64,000 nt of DNA, taken from contig NZ_PJJM01000098.1 in the NCBI RefSeq assembly GCF_002929805.1, positions 30,841-94,840 on the forward strand. Direction: 5' to 3'. The notes below the pieces were generated by a model. That model worked only from the letters and a program-made list of their open reading frames with translations. It did no database searches and was not told the DNA's origin. Position numbers and translations under genes: made by a program. Shown one piece after another: positions 17,403-25,861 of this stretch (positions are counted from its first letter, which is position 1; each line of letters begins with the position of its first letter). Source of the DNA: Cryobacterium sp. Y50 (GTDB lineage Bacteria > Actinomycetota > Actinomycetes > Actinomycetales > Microbacteriaceae).

Positions 17403-17807
17403 GTGGCTGTCAAAATCCGTCTGAAGCGCATGGGCAAGATCCGTGCACCGTATTACCGCATTGTCGTTGCCGACGCGCGCACCAAGCGCGACGGTCGTGT
17501 CATCGAAGAAATCGGCATCTACCACCCCACGGAGGAGCCCTCGGTTATCGAGGTCAAGTCCGAGCGTGCGCAGTACTGGCTGAGCGTCGGCGCTCAGCCG
17601 ACCGAGCAGGTTGCTGCACTCCTCAAGCTCACGGGCGACTGGGGCATCTTCAAGGGCGACAAGAACGCGAAGAGCACCGTCAAGGTGAAGGAACCGAAGG
17701 TCGCTTTCGTCGCTGACGAGAAGAAGAAGCCGGTTCTCAAGCCCAAGGCTGAGAAGCCGGTCACCAAGGCCCCCGAGGTTGCTGCCGAAGCAACCGAAGA
17801 GGCGTAA
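17403..17807 (+). CDS. rpsP: 30S ribosomal protein S16
   Basis: A 134-residue S16. The conserved N terminus [20 protein letters not shown] is followed by [18 protein letters not shown]. The core family domain ends near residue 85. The remaining roughly 50 residues form a lysine/alanine/glutamate-rich tail typical of actinobacterial S16. The GTG start has GGAG upstream. It heads the rpsP-khpA-rimM group; the next gene starts three bases after its stop. Confidence 0.97.
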   Translation: MAVKIRLKRMGKIRAPYYRIVVADARTKRDGRVIEEIGIYHPTEEPSVIEVKSERAQYWLSVGAQPTEQVAALLKLTGDWGIFKGDKNAKSTVKVKEPKVAFVADEKKKPVLKPKAEKPVTKAPEVAAEATEEA

Positions 17808-17810
17808 CTG

Positions 17811-18047
17811 TTGCTTGCTCCCGCGCTCGAACACCTCGTCAAGGGGATCGTTGATCACCCAGACGACGTGCACGTTGCAGAAAAGAACTCTGCCAGAGGC
17901 GAGGTGCTCGAGGTTCGGGTGAACCCCGAGGATCTCGGCCGGGTCATTGGTCGTGCCGGTCGCACCGCCAAGGCTCTGCGCACCCTCGTTGCGGCTCTGG
18001 CCGACGGTCGACGCGTACGCGTCGACGTCGTCGACACCGATTTCTAG
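17811..18047 (+). CDS. khpA: KH-domain RNA-binding protein KhpA
   Basis: A 78-residue single KH-domain protein (YlqC/KhpA). The GXXG loop is seen in GRVIGRAGRTAKALRTLV. It begins with TTG at 17811, chosen because it gives the conserved LAPALEHLVKGIVDHPDDV start and lies three bases after the rpsP stop. In other bacteria it pairs with KhpB and affects cell size and RNA stability. Its place between rpsP and rimM is the standard one. Confidence 0.95.
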   Translation: MLAPALEHLVKGIVDHPDDVHVAEKNSARGEVLEVRVNPEDLGRVIGRAGRTAKALRTLVAALADGRRVRVDVVDTDF

Positions 18048-18051
18048 TGCA

Positions 18052-18744
18052 GTGAACGACGCGACGGTGTCCGACAGCGAGAAGGACCGCACCCAGCAAT
18101 TGCGGGTGGGGCGCCTGACCAAGGCTCATGGCCTCAAGGGAGCAATCAAGCTTGAACTGTTCACGGATGACCCGGGACGACGTTTCGTCCCGGGCGCCGT
18201 GTTCACCCTGCAGGTTCCGACCGGTTCGGCCTGGCACGGCAAGACGATTGAACTCGTCGAGCTGCGCTGGTACAACCAGCACGCGGTCGGTTTTTTCAAG
18301 GATGTTGTCGACCGCAGCGCGGCAGAAACGCTCGCCAAGGCGATCCTTTGGATCGACGCGGACATCGCCGAGCAGTCGGAAGAAGAAGACGCCTGGTACG
18401 ACCACCAGCTGGTCGGGCTCGCCGTCATGCGTGACGGTGTGCGCATCGGTACCATCGGTCGCCTCGAGCACATGCCCGCGCAAGATCTGCTGATCGTGAA
18501 GACGCCCACCGGCGACGTCATGATCCCGTTCGTCAAGGCCATCGTGCCGAGCGTCGACGTCAAGAACGGTGTGGTCACGATCACGCCGCCGCCCGGGCTG
18601 CTCGAAGAACTGCCCGAAGACGCGGCCGATCTGGACCCTGAAACGGATGCCGCGGCATCCGCTACAGAAACCGGTGCCGTTGAAACCGGCGCTGTTGAAA
18701 CCGGTGCTGTTGAAACCGGCGCTGTCGAACCCGACCGCACCTAA
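18052..18744 (+). CDS. rimM: Ribosome maturation factor RimM
   Basis: A 230-residue 16S rRNA processing factor that binds S19. The RimM domain starts QLRVGRLTKAHGLKGAIKLE, and a PRC-barrel domain (about 110-180) contains AWYDHQLVGLAVM. Start choices are GTG 18052 or GTG 18067; neither has a good ribosome binding site, and coupling to khpA is likely. The C terminus is unusual: after residue about 190 it becomes acidic and ends in four copies of ETGAV encoded by a 15-bp tandem repeat. trmD, its usual neighbour, is displaced by over 6 kb. Confidence 0.93.
   Translation: MNDATVSDSEKDRTQQLRVGRLTKAHGLKGAIKLELFTDDPGRRFVPGAVFTLQVPTGSAWHGKTIELVELRWYNQHAVGFFKDVVDRSAAETLAKAILWIDADIAEQSEEEDAWYDHQLVGLAVMRDGVRIGTIGRLEHMPAQDLLIVKTPTGDVMIPFVKAIVPSVDVKNGVVTITPPPGLLEELPEDAADLDPETDAAASATETGAVETGAVETGAVETGAVEPDRT
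18667..18726 (+). repeat. Four 15-bp tandem repeats in the rimM 3' end
   Basis: The unit is GAAACCGGYGCYGTY, with third-position differences only. Each copy encodes Glu-Thr-Gly-Ala-Val. In-frame copy-number change would alter only the tail length of RimM. Confidence 0.9.
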
Positions 18745-18832
18745 GACTGATATCCGTGCCACTGCCGGTACGCACTCGTTTGCTCGATTCGTCGGCCGAA
18801 TGGGAGCGCACCGGCACTTGTCTGCCGGGCGG

Positions 18833-20071
18833 CTACACGTTGAGCCGGTAACCGCGCTTGACCACGGTCGCGACCAGCCCGGGCACGCCGAGGGTCTGCC
18901 GCAGGCGGCTGAGCGACACCTCCATCGCGTGATCGTCGAAGTAGCCGGCCAACGCGAGGTCTTCGCGGGAGACGACCGCTCCGCGCGCCCGCACCAGAGC
19001 GCGCAGAATCGCGAGTGCCGCTGGGGGAAGCTGCACGCGTTCTTCGCCGATCTGCACGATCGAACCACGCAACTGCACGAGCCCGTTCTGGGTCTCGATG
19101 CGCTCGATCATGTTTTGTTCGAGGTGTTCGCAAACCAACCGGATCAGTGCGCCCATGCGAAACCGGGTCGGTTGAATCGGCGCAATACCCGCGGCGATCA
19201 GCGGCGCACTGGTCACCGGTCCGACGGCGGCCGCGCAAACCCGAGTCTGTAACGCTGCAATGAGCTCGGGGTAGACATCCATTCCCTCCGCCGCGGTGAA
19301 CAGGGCATGCACGGCCGGTGCGCTCGTGAACGTGACGCAGTCCAGCTGGCGGGAGCAGATGGCTTCCACGAGCTTGTAGACGCGCTCATCGGTGTCATCC
19401 ATGGCGATCCAGCGGTACGGAGCCACGACCAGCACGCGCTCGTGCACCGCGCGCAGGCGATCGAGTTGCACCTCGTCGGTGGCTCCGTGCACCTGGATGC
19501 CAATGGTGAGCCCCGGGGGATACTCGGCTAAAACCTTGTCAACGAGCGAGGCGGTGGTCTCCGAATCACTCATGCCGGAGTCGTCCAGCCCGGTGGCGCG
19601 AATGCCGCCGCGTGCCTTGGGTCCACGCACCAGAATCGTAGTGTCGGCCAGTGCGTCGGTCAGGCCGGAGCCGATGCCAACGGCCTCGGCCACTTCGAAC
19701 CAGCGTCGCACGCCGTAACCGGTTGTCGCGAGCAGAATATCGGGTTGAGCGGCGATCAGAGTTCTGGTGTCAGTGAGCAGCGGACCGTCCTGCTCGGAGT
19801 GGGCAATCCGCAGCGTCGGTGCGTGCACGACCCGCGCGCCGCGTCGTTCGAAGGCGTCGATCAGATCGCTCGAGCGGCGATCACTTGTCACGCCGATGCG
19901 AAATCCCTCGAGCTGGTTCGGCTGCAGAAGCGGGGCAGTGACATCAATAAGCTCGGTCGCTTTCGGCAGGCGTACGTTGTGCGCGTGCAGGTTCGGTGCT
20001 GGCAGATGTGCGGTGGATGCCGCGGACTCGCCTCCCGAAACCGGCCCGACCACGTCGTTTGTCGCCACCAT
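18833..20071 (-). CDS. hemD: Uroporphyrinogen-III synthase fused to a winged-helix domain
   Basis: A 412-residue protein with two parts. Residues about 50-310 form the HemD fold (GFRIGVTSDRRSSDLIDAF, then VDKVLAEYPPGLTIGIQVHG), which cyclises hydroxymethylbilane to uroporphyrinogen III. Residues about 315-412 resemble the OmpR-type DNA-binding domain (ALAILRALVRARGAVVSRED, then VATVVKRGYRLNV). HemD-wHTH fusions are known in actinobacteria beside nitrite-reductase genes. The ATG shares one base with the stop of cobA (TGATG). The fused domain suggests a regulator of the siroheme/nitrite genes, possibly sensing tetrapyrrole supply; that role is inference. Confidence 0.88.
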   Translation of the reverse strand: MVATNDVVGPVSGGESAASTAHLPAPNLHAHNVRLPKATELIDVTAPLLQPNQLEGFRIGVTSDRRSSDLIDAFERRGARVVHAPTLRIAHSEQDGPLLTDTRTLIAAQPDILLATTGYGVRRWFEVAEAVGIGSGLTDALADTTILVRGPKARGGIRATGLDDSGMSDSETTASLVDKVLAEYPPGLTIGIQVHGATDEVQLDRLRAVHERVLVVAPYRWIAMDDTDERVYKLVEAICSRQLDCVTFTSAPAVHALFTAAEGMDVYPELIAALQTRVCAAAVGPVTSAPLIAAGIAPIQPTRFRMGALIRLVCEHLEQNMIERIETQNGLVQLRGSIVQIGEERVQLPPAALAILRALVRARGAVVSREDLALAGYFDDHAMEVSLSRLRQTLGVPGLVATVVKRGYRLNV

Positions 20072-20892
20072 CAGTCGGCCACCGAAAATTCGGCGGCGCG
20101 GGCAATGAGGTCGTTCGCGGCGGCGTCACCGCTGAAGGCGAGGCGCACGACCTCGCCGACGACAAGCACGGCGGGGCTGCGCACGCTGGCTGCGGCCGCA
20201 TCGGCCAGCACCGTGGCGAGCGTGCTCACGGTCGTGCGCTGGGTAGCACTGAAGCCGCGCTCAATAATCGCAACCGGCATGCCGGCGGGCATGCCGTGGC
20301 GCAGCAGGCCCTGGCTCAGGGTCGGCAGCGTGCCGACACCCATCAAAACGACGATGGTGCTGCCGAGCAGAGTGAGACCCTCGAGCTCGTTATCGGTGAG
20401 CGGCGCGTGGCCGCTGATCACGGTGAATGCGTGGCTGATACCGCGGTGGGTGAGCGGAATTCCCGCCGCGGCCGGCACCGCGATCGCACTGGTGACGCCG
20501 GAAATCACGGTCACCGGAATGCCGTTGCGATGGCAGGCCAGAACTTCTTCGCTGCCGCGCCCGAAGATGTAGGGGTCGCCTCCTTTGAGCCGCACTACGC
20601 GCTTGCCTGCCAGGGCATGTTCGACAATGAGTTCTTCGATACCGCTCTGCGAGACCGGATGGCTGCCGGCGCGCTTGCCGACGTCGATGAGGACCGCAAG
20701 GGGCGCGAGCAGGGCGAGTTCGTCGGTCGGGGCGAGGCGGTCGAACAACACGACATCCGCCTGAACAAGGGCAGCTACCGCTGCCACGGTCAGCAGCCCG
20801 GCGGCGCCGGGGCCGCCGCCCACGAGTGTGACTGATCCGCTGCTGACTGACCCAGCCGTTCGAAAATTCTGGGCTGTCATTTGCTTACTCAT
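20071..20892 (-). CDS. cobA: Uroporphyrinogen-III C-methyltransferase (SUMT)
   Basis: A 273-residue SAM-dependent methyltransferase making precorrin-2 from uroporphyrinogen III, the first committed step to siroheme. Motifs: VTLVGGGPGAAGLLTVAA (about residue 22), VVRLKGGDPYIFGRGSEEV and PVTVISGVTSAIAVPAAAGI. The ATG at 20892 overlaps the end of nirB by eight bases; an ATG four codons later is also possible. It sits between nirB and hemD in one minus-strand operon. Precorrin-2 dehydrogenase was not seen in the window, while the ferrochelatase is at 24230. Confidence 0.94.
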   Translation of the reverse strand: MSKQMTAQNFRTAGSVSSGSVTLVGGGPGAAGLLTVAAVAALVQADVVLFDRLAPTDELALLAPLAVLIDVGKRAGSHPVSQSGIEELIVEHALAGKRVVRLKGGDPYIFGRGSEEVLACHRNGIPVTVISGVTSAIAVPAAAGIPLTHRGISHAFTVISGHAPLTDNELEGLTLLGSTIVVLMGVGTLPTLSQGLLRHGMPAGMPVAIIERGFSATQRTTVSTLATVLADAAAASVRSPAVLVVGEVVRLAFSGDAAANDLIARAAEFSVAD

Positions 20893-23599
20893 TTCGTACA
20901 GGAATGCGGCTTCCACTTAGGAGAACAGTACCCGACGAGGCTCGCTCGGCCGGGGTCGCCGGCCGGATTTGGTCACGCTCCGTAACGAGCGCGATGCTCG
21001 GGTCGGGTTCGGTCGGCGCGTTCACGAAGGAACGGAACCGGCGCAACCGCTCTGGATCGGCGAGTGTCGCAGCCCACTCGTCTTCATAGTTGTCGACGTG
21101 AGCGCGCAGGGCTTGTTCGAGTTCCTCTGCCAGGCCCAGCAAGTCATTGATGACGACGTCGCGCACATGCGCCAGGCCGCCCTCGAGGTCTTCCATCCAG
21201 CGGGCGGTGCGCTGCATGCGATCGGCCGTACGAATGTAGTACATCAGGTAGCGATCGATGTATTTGATCAGGGTTTCTTCGTCGAGGTCGGTCGCGAACA
21301 GCTGCCCGTGCACTGGCTGAAAACCACCGTTGCCGCCGATATACATGTTCCAGCCGTTGTCGCTTGCGATGATGCCGACATCCTTCGCCTTGGCCTCTGC
21401 ACACTCCCGAGCGCAGCCCGAGACCCCGAACTTGAACTTGTGCGGCGCGCGCAGCCCGCGATAACGCAGTTCGAGACGGATCGCGAGGCCGACGGCATCC
21501 TGCACCCCGAACCGGCACCAGGTCGAGCCGACGCACGATTTCACGTTGCGCAGCGCCTTGCCGTATGCCTGCCCGGATTCGAATCCGGCGTCGACCAGGA
21601 TGCGCCAGATGTCGGGCAGCTGCTCCAGCCGGGCGCCGAACAGGTCGATCCGCTGGCCGCCGGTGATCTTGGTATAGAGGTCGAAATCGAGCGCAACCTG
21701 CGCGATCACGGCGAGTTTGGTCGGGGTGATTTCGCCGCCGGGAATGCGAGGGACGACCGAATAGGTGCCGTTCTTTTGCATGTTGGCCATGGCGCGGTCG
21801 TTGGTGTCCTGCAGGCTACCGCGGCCGGAATCCAAAATGTAGGCGGTGTTCTGGCTGGCCAGAATCGAGCCGACGGCGGGCTTGCAGACATCGCAGCCGC
21901 GGCCGATGCCGAAGCGTGAAAAGATTTCATCGCTCGACGTGAGCCCGAGCACCCGCACCGATTCGAACAGTTCCTGGCGGCTGAGTTCGAAGTGTTCGCA
22001 CAGCGAGTGCGACACCGTTTGACCGGATGCCGTCAGCTCGGCCTCGAGGATCTTTTTGACCAGTGGCACACACGACCCGCACTGGGTGCCGGCGCGCGTG
22101 CACCTCTTGAGCGCACCGAGTTCGGTGCAGGCGTCATGAGCATTTTCAGTTCCCGGGTCGTCGCCGCGCACAGCCTGCCGTACCGCGCCGGCCGAGACCA
22201 TGTTGCAAGAGCAGACCAGCGCATCGTCGGGCAGTTCGGCGCAGGCCGGAGCCTCGGCTCCGGCTGCTGAGAGATACGCGGCGGGTTCACTGCTGAGCTC
22301 GCGGCCGACCATCGGGCGCAGGGCCGAGTAGGGCGTAGCATCACCGACGAAGATACCGCCGAGCAGGGTCTTGGCGTCGTCGGTCATCACAAGTTTTTGG
22401 TACAGGCCTCGGGCCGGGTCGGCATAGACGATTTCGAGCGAACCCGCTGTGGTGGCGAGGGCGTCGCCGAAACTTGCGACGTCGACGCCGGAGAGCTTGA
22501 GCTTGGTGGCATCGTCGACGGTTGTGAACTCGGCGCTGCCGCCGAGCAGCCGGTCGGCCACGGCCTCGGCCATGGCGTTGGCCGGGGCGACGAGGCCGAC
22601 GCAGCGGTCATTCCAGCTTGCAACCTCGCCGATCGCCCAGATGTTTGCATCGCTCGTGCGGCAGTCGTTGCCGATCGTGACGCCGCCGCGGTCCCCGACG
22701 GAGAGTCCGGCGTTGCGGGCCAGCTCGTCGCGCGGGGAGATGCCGATCGCGTAAACGACCATATCGGCGGCGATTTCGCGACCAGTGCCGAGTTGCAGGC
22801 CGGTCACGGCGGTGTTGTCGTCGTTCGTGAGTATGGTGCGGGCCCGGGTGCCGAGGTGCAGTTCGATTCCTTGGGACACGATGATCCGGCCGAGCGCCTG
22901 TCCGCCGCCCTCGTCGAGTTGGGCCGACATCAGCCAGCCGCCCGAGTGCACGATGGCGGACTCGGCGCCGAGCTTGTGCAGTCCGCCGGCCGCTTCGAGG
23001 CCGAGCAGTCCGCCGCCGGCCACGACGACCTTGGGGGTGCGGCCGAGTGAGGCTGTGAGGGCGGCGAGTTCGTCGACGAGGGCGTCGACGTCATCGAGGG
23101 TGCGGTACACCCGAATGTGTTCGTGACCGGGCATCTCCGGTACGGGCGCGCTCGACCCGGTGGCGAGCACGAGGTCGTCATACTCGAGCACGGCTCCGGC
23201 CGAGGTCGTGACGGTCTGGTTGACCCGGTCGATGCGGGTGGCGCGTTCGTTGATGCGCAGCGCGATCCGTTCGCTGTCCCACGGGGTGCTGGGCTCCAAG
23301 GTGAGGTCGATCATTCCGGCGAGCCGCTGGCTCAGTGCTACCCGGTCATAGGGGCGGTGGTTTTCCTCGGCCAGCACGACGATCGACAGGGTGTGCTCGG
23401 TGTCGCGGGAGTGCAGAGCGTCGGTGAGCCGGTGCGCGGCCGGGCCGCCGCCGATCACGATGACCCGGCGCAGCGTCTCGGCAGCGGGAATGGCGGCATC
23501 CGCTTTGCTCGTCGATGTGACGGCGTGTGTCGCAGCCCCAGCGGTCGTTGTGGGGTCTGGGGCAGAATACGCGGAAGCGGTTTCATTCGAAGCTGGCAT
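20885..23599 (-). CDS. nirB: Assimilatory nitrite reductase [NAD(P)H], large subunit
   Basis: A 904-residue cytoplasmic enzyme reducing nitrite to ammonia. In order: FAD/NAD domain with VIVIGGGPAAHRLTDAL, a BFD-type [2Fe-2S] domain with CSCNMVSAGAV and GTQCGSCVPLV, and the siroheme/4Fe-4S module with SCVGSTWCRFG and GVSGCARECAE. All cluster cysteines are present. The start at 23599 is preferred over longer options because AAAGG lies six bases before it. The small subunit nirD is not downstream but on the opposite strand, starting 230 bp away, so the two subunits are transcribed divergently. cobA and hemD follow nirB. Confidence 0.95.
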   Translation of the reverse strand: MPASNETASAYSAPDPTTTAGAATHAVTSTSKADAAIPAAETLRRVIVIGGGPAAHRLTDALHSRDTEHTLSIVVLAEENHRPYDRVALSQRLAGMIDLTLEPSTPWDSERIALRINERATRIDRVNQTVTTSAGAVLEYDDLVLATGSSAPVPEMPGHEHIRVYRTLDDVDALVDELAALTASLGRTPKVVVAGGGLLGLEAAGGLHKLGAESAIVHSGGWLMSAQLDEGGGQALGRIIVSQGIELHLGTRARTILTNDDNTAVTGLQLGTGREIAADMVVYAIGISPRDELARNAGLSVGDRGGVTIGNDCRTSDANIWAIGEVASWNDRCVGLVAPANAMAEAVADRLLGGSAEFTTVDDATKLKLSGVDVASFGDALATTAGSLEIVYADPARGLYQKLVMTDDAKTLLGGIFVGDATPYSALRPMVGRELSSEPAAYLSAAGAEAPACAELPDDALVCSCNMVSAGAVRQAVRGDDPGTENAHDACTELGALKRCTRAGTQCGSCVPLVKKILEAELTASGQTVSHSLCEHFELSRQELFESVRVLGLTSSDEIFSRFGIGRGCDVCKPAVGSILASQNTAYILDSGRGSLQDTNDRAMANMQKNGTYSVVPRIPGGEITPTKLAVIAQVALDFDLYTKITGGQRIDLFGARLEQLPDIWRILVDAGFESGQAYGKALRNVKSCVGSTWCRFGVQDAVGLAIRLELRYRGLRAPHKFKFGVSGCARECAEAKAKDVGIIASDNGWNMYIGGNGGFQPVHGQLFATDLDEETLIKYIDRYLMYYIRTADRMQRTARWMEDLEGGLAHVRDVVINDLLGLAEELEQALRAHVDNYEDEWAATLADPERLRRFRSFVNAPTEPDPSIALVTERDQIRPATPAERASSGTVLLSGSRIPVRNE

Positions 23600-23721
23600 C
23601 AGCATCCTTTCGAAGCGGGGCATTTGTGAGCGTAGTTTGGGGCAGTTTCCCACTCGTGTCGCTCGTGTGTCCCGTGCTGGTCGAAAGCCCCACAGCGACG
23701 CAGCCTCGCTGTGAGGCGAGT

Positions 23722-23737
23722 TTCACGGCGAGGAAAC
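23722..23737. promoter_or_regulatory. Candidate GlnR-type site between nirB and nirD
   Basis: TTCAC, six bases and GAAAC fit the actinobacterial GlnR pattern GTnAC-n6-GaAAC with one mismatch. The same bases also form a GTTTC/GAAAC inverted repeat. The position, between divergent nitrite-reductase genes that GlnR is known to control in other actinobacteria, supports the call. The match is short and the evidence is moderate. Confidence 0.45.
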
Positions 23738-23828
23738 ATAGTGGGCGACTGGCCGAAATATGGCTCGCCTACCGTGGGACCAACGCACAAACGCGACACC
23801 GCCCGATAAAATCCCCTGGAAGCGCACG

Positions 23829-24233
23829 ATGACGATGACGATGACAACGGCCGAGATTCGCCCTACTGCCGCGCTGACCCGCCCCACCCTGGTCTGGGAG
23901 CGCGCCTGCGCCGTGGCCGATCTGGAACCCTGCTGGGGTGAAGCGGCTCTCATCCGCAAGAACCAGATCGCCCTGTTTTTGCTCTCACCCACCGAGATCT
24001 ATGCCGTCGACCACCGCGACCCACACACCGAGGCCCACGTCATGGCCCGCGGCATCGTCGGCTCCAGGGGCGACCGCCCCACCATCGCCTCACCGCTGCA
24101 CAAAGAGGTGTACGACCTCGGCACCGGGAAATGCTTCACCAACCCGACGCTCGTGCTGAACACCTACGAAACCCGCGTCGTTGGCGGTTTCATCGAGGTC
24201 GCGGTCGAGACCGCATATCTCGAGGCGGCATGA
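23829..24233 (+). CDS. nirD: Nitrite reductase small subunit (Rieske-type)
   Basis: A 134-residue NirD. The fold is recognisable from WERACAVADLEPCWGEAALI, IALFLLSPTEIYAVDHRDPH and the C-terminal LVLNTYETRVVGGFIEVAVE. As in other NirD proteins, the Rieske cluster ligands are absent. The start at 23829 has GGAAG six bases upstream; three in-frame ATG codons follow each other in a GATGAC repeat. It is divergent from nirB, its functional partner, and overlaps sirB by ATGA. Confidence 0.92.
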   Translation: MTMTMTTAEIRPTAALTRPTLVWERACAVADLEPCWGEAALIRKNQIALFLLSPTEIYAVDHRDPHTEAHVMARGIVGSRGDRPTIASPLHKEVYDLGTGKCFTNPTLVLNTYETRVVGGFIEVAVETAYLEAA

Positions 24234-25084
24234 CCCTGCTCGGCGAACGACTCAGCACCGAGCAGGTGCGAACCACCTCGGCTCACACCCAGCAGACCCG
24301 CACCGACCCGTTGCGAGCCGATCGACTCCGCATCGATCAAGCGGATGCCGCGCAGAAGACGGCATTACCCGCCGCCCTCGTCGCCATCTCGCACGGCACG
24401 AGTTCTGCTGACGGGCAGGCCGCTATCACCGCCCTCGTCGATGCCGTCGCGCTTGCGCGCCCGGATCTGGGCGTGGCCGGCGGTTTCGTTGATGTGCAAC
24501 AACCGGATGTCGCGGCCAGCCTCGGCGCGTTGCGTCCGAATCGTGCCGCAGTGGTGGTGCCCCTGTTGCTTTCCGCCGGCTATCACGTGCACGTCGATCT
24601 GCAACGCGAGACCTGCGTGCCCGGCCGCGTGACCACCGTCTCCCGGGCACTTGGCCCCGATGGTCGCCTCATCGATGTACTCGAGCACCGGCTGCATGCC
24701 GCCGGATTCACCGCCCTGCCCGGCCGCGAGGTCGTTCTCGCCGCTGCCGGTTCTAGCGACAAACGCGCGGTGGCGGACTGCCGCCGGATCGGCGAGATGC
24801 TGGCGCAGCGCCTCGGCGTGCGTGTCACGGTCGGTTTTCTGTCCGCGGCCACGCCTCGTCTGGCCTGCGCCGTCACGGAGGCCCGGCTGCGCAGCGGCAG
24901 CGTCACAGTGAGTACCTATTTGATGGCACCGGGATTCTTCTTCGATCTGACCCGCGCCCAGAGCGTCGGTGCCGAGTTGGTCACCGCTCCGCTTTTGGTT
25001 CCGGGCGCCCCGGTCCCCGCTCCGTTGGTCGATTTGGTCATCGACCGGTACCTCGAGGCGAAAGCGAACCTCGGACTCTTCTAG
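24230..25084 (+). CDS. sirB: Sirohydrochlorin ferrochelatase (CbiX/SirB family)
   Basis: A 284-residue chelatase inserting Fe2+ into sirohydrochlorin. The N-terminal half has the active-site histidine motif ALVAISHGTSSADGQAAI and VVVPLLLSAGYHVHVDL; the C-terminal half repeats the fold (EVVLAAAGSSDKRAV). A 45-residue extension precedes the first domain. Start and nirD stop overlap (ATGA). With CobA and HemD it supplies siroheme to NirB and to the sulfite reductase at 7424-9178. Confidence 0.9.
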   Translation: MTLLGERLSTEQVRTTSAHTQQTRTDPLRADRLRIDQADAAQKTALPAALVAISHGTSSADGQAAITALVDAVALARPDLGVAGGFVDVQQPDVAASLGALRPNRAAVVVPLLLSAGYHVHVDLQRETCVPGRVTTVSRALGPDGRLIDVLEHRLHAAGFTALPGREVVLAAAGSSDKRAVADCRRIGEMLAQRLGVRVTVGFLSAATPRLACAVTEARLRSGSVTVSTYLMAPGFFFDLTRAQSVGAELVTAPLLVPGAPVPAPLVDLVIDRYLEAKANLGLF

Positions 25085-25093
25085 AATTTGACC
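25082..25093 (+). promoter_or_regulatory. trmD -10 box (leaderless spacing)
   Basis: TAGAAT (25082-25087), overlapping the sirB stop codon, is six bases before the trmD ATG. It could give trmD its own start independent of the upstream nir genes. Confidence 0.45.
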
Positions 25094-25852
25094 ATGCGCA
25101 TCGACATCGTCACCATTTTTCCCGAATTCTTCGATGTGCTCAATCTGTCGCTGCTCGGCAAGGCTCGCCAGAGCGGACTGATCGAACTCGGCGTGCACAA
25201 CCTGCGCGACCACACCTACGACCGGCACCACTCGGTCGACGACACGCCCTATGGCGGCGGTGCCGGCATGGTCATGAAGGCGGAACCGTGGGGCGCCGCC
25301 CTCGACGCCATCCTCGGCGCCGAAATCCCGCGCGTCGACGCAGCCACCGACGGCCCGATCCTCATCTTTCCCTCCCCGGCTGGCGATCAGTTCACTCAGG
25401 CGATGGCGCGCGAACTCTCGCTGGAGCAGCATCTCGTTTTTGGCTGTGGCCGGTATGAGGGTATCGACCAGCGCGTCGTCGACCACTACGAGGCCCGCGG
25501 CCGGGTGCGTTTGGTCAGCCTCGGCGACTACGTGCTCAACGGGGGAGAGGTCGCCGTGATGGCCATGATTGAAGCCATCGGGCGCCTCATCCCCGGCGTC
25601 GTCGGCAACCCAGACAGCCTCGTCGAGGAATCCCACGAAGACGGCCTGCTCGAGTACCCGAGCTATACCAAACCGTCCAGCTGGCGCGGCCTCGACGTAC
25701 CGCAGGTGCTGCTCAGCGGTAACCACGGCGCCATCAGCACCTGGCGTCACCAGCAGCAGATCGAACGCACCGAACGGGTGCGCCCCGACCTGATGTCGCC
25801 CGATCTTCTGCCCCCAGCGAACGCCAAGCAAAGCCCCAGCCGTCGTCGATAA
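25094..25852 (+). CDS. trmD: tRNA (guanine37-N1)-methyltransferase
   Basis: A 252-residue SPOUT methyltransferase that methylates G37 of tRNAs and prevents +1 frameshifting. The start [13 protein letters not shown] is canonical; a TTG two codons upstream is unlikely. The knot region shows [18 protein letters not shown] and [20 protein letters not shown]. In most bacteria it directly follows rimM; here it follows sirB by nine bases, so either readthrough from nirD-sirB or the -10 box at 25082 drives it. Confidence 0.96.
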   Translation: MRIDIVTIFPEFFDVLNLSLLGKARQSGLIELGVHNLRDHTYDRHHSVDDTPYGGGAGMVMKAEPWGAALDAILGAEIPRVDAATDGPILIFPSPAGDQFTQAMARELSLEQHLVFGCGRYEGIDQRVVDHYEARGRVRLVSLGDYVLNGGEVAVMAMIEAIGRLIPGVVGNPDSLVEESHEDGLLEYPSYTKPSSWRGLDVPQVLLSGNHGAISTWRHQQQIERTERVRPDLMSPDLLPPANAKQSPSRRR

Positions 25853-25861
25853 ACTGGCCCG
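25850..25861 (+). promoter_or_regulatory. -10 box of the membrane-protein gene (leaderless spacing)
   Basis: TAAACT (25850-25855), overlapping the trmD stop codon, lies six bases before the GTG at 25862. Confidence 0.45.

Noticed and set aside
23826-23846. GATGAC triplet repeat at the nirD start as a phase-variation device
   Set aside because: The unit is six bases and in frame, so copy changes only add or remove Thr-Met at the N terminus.
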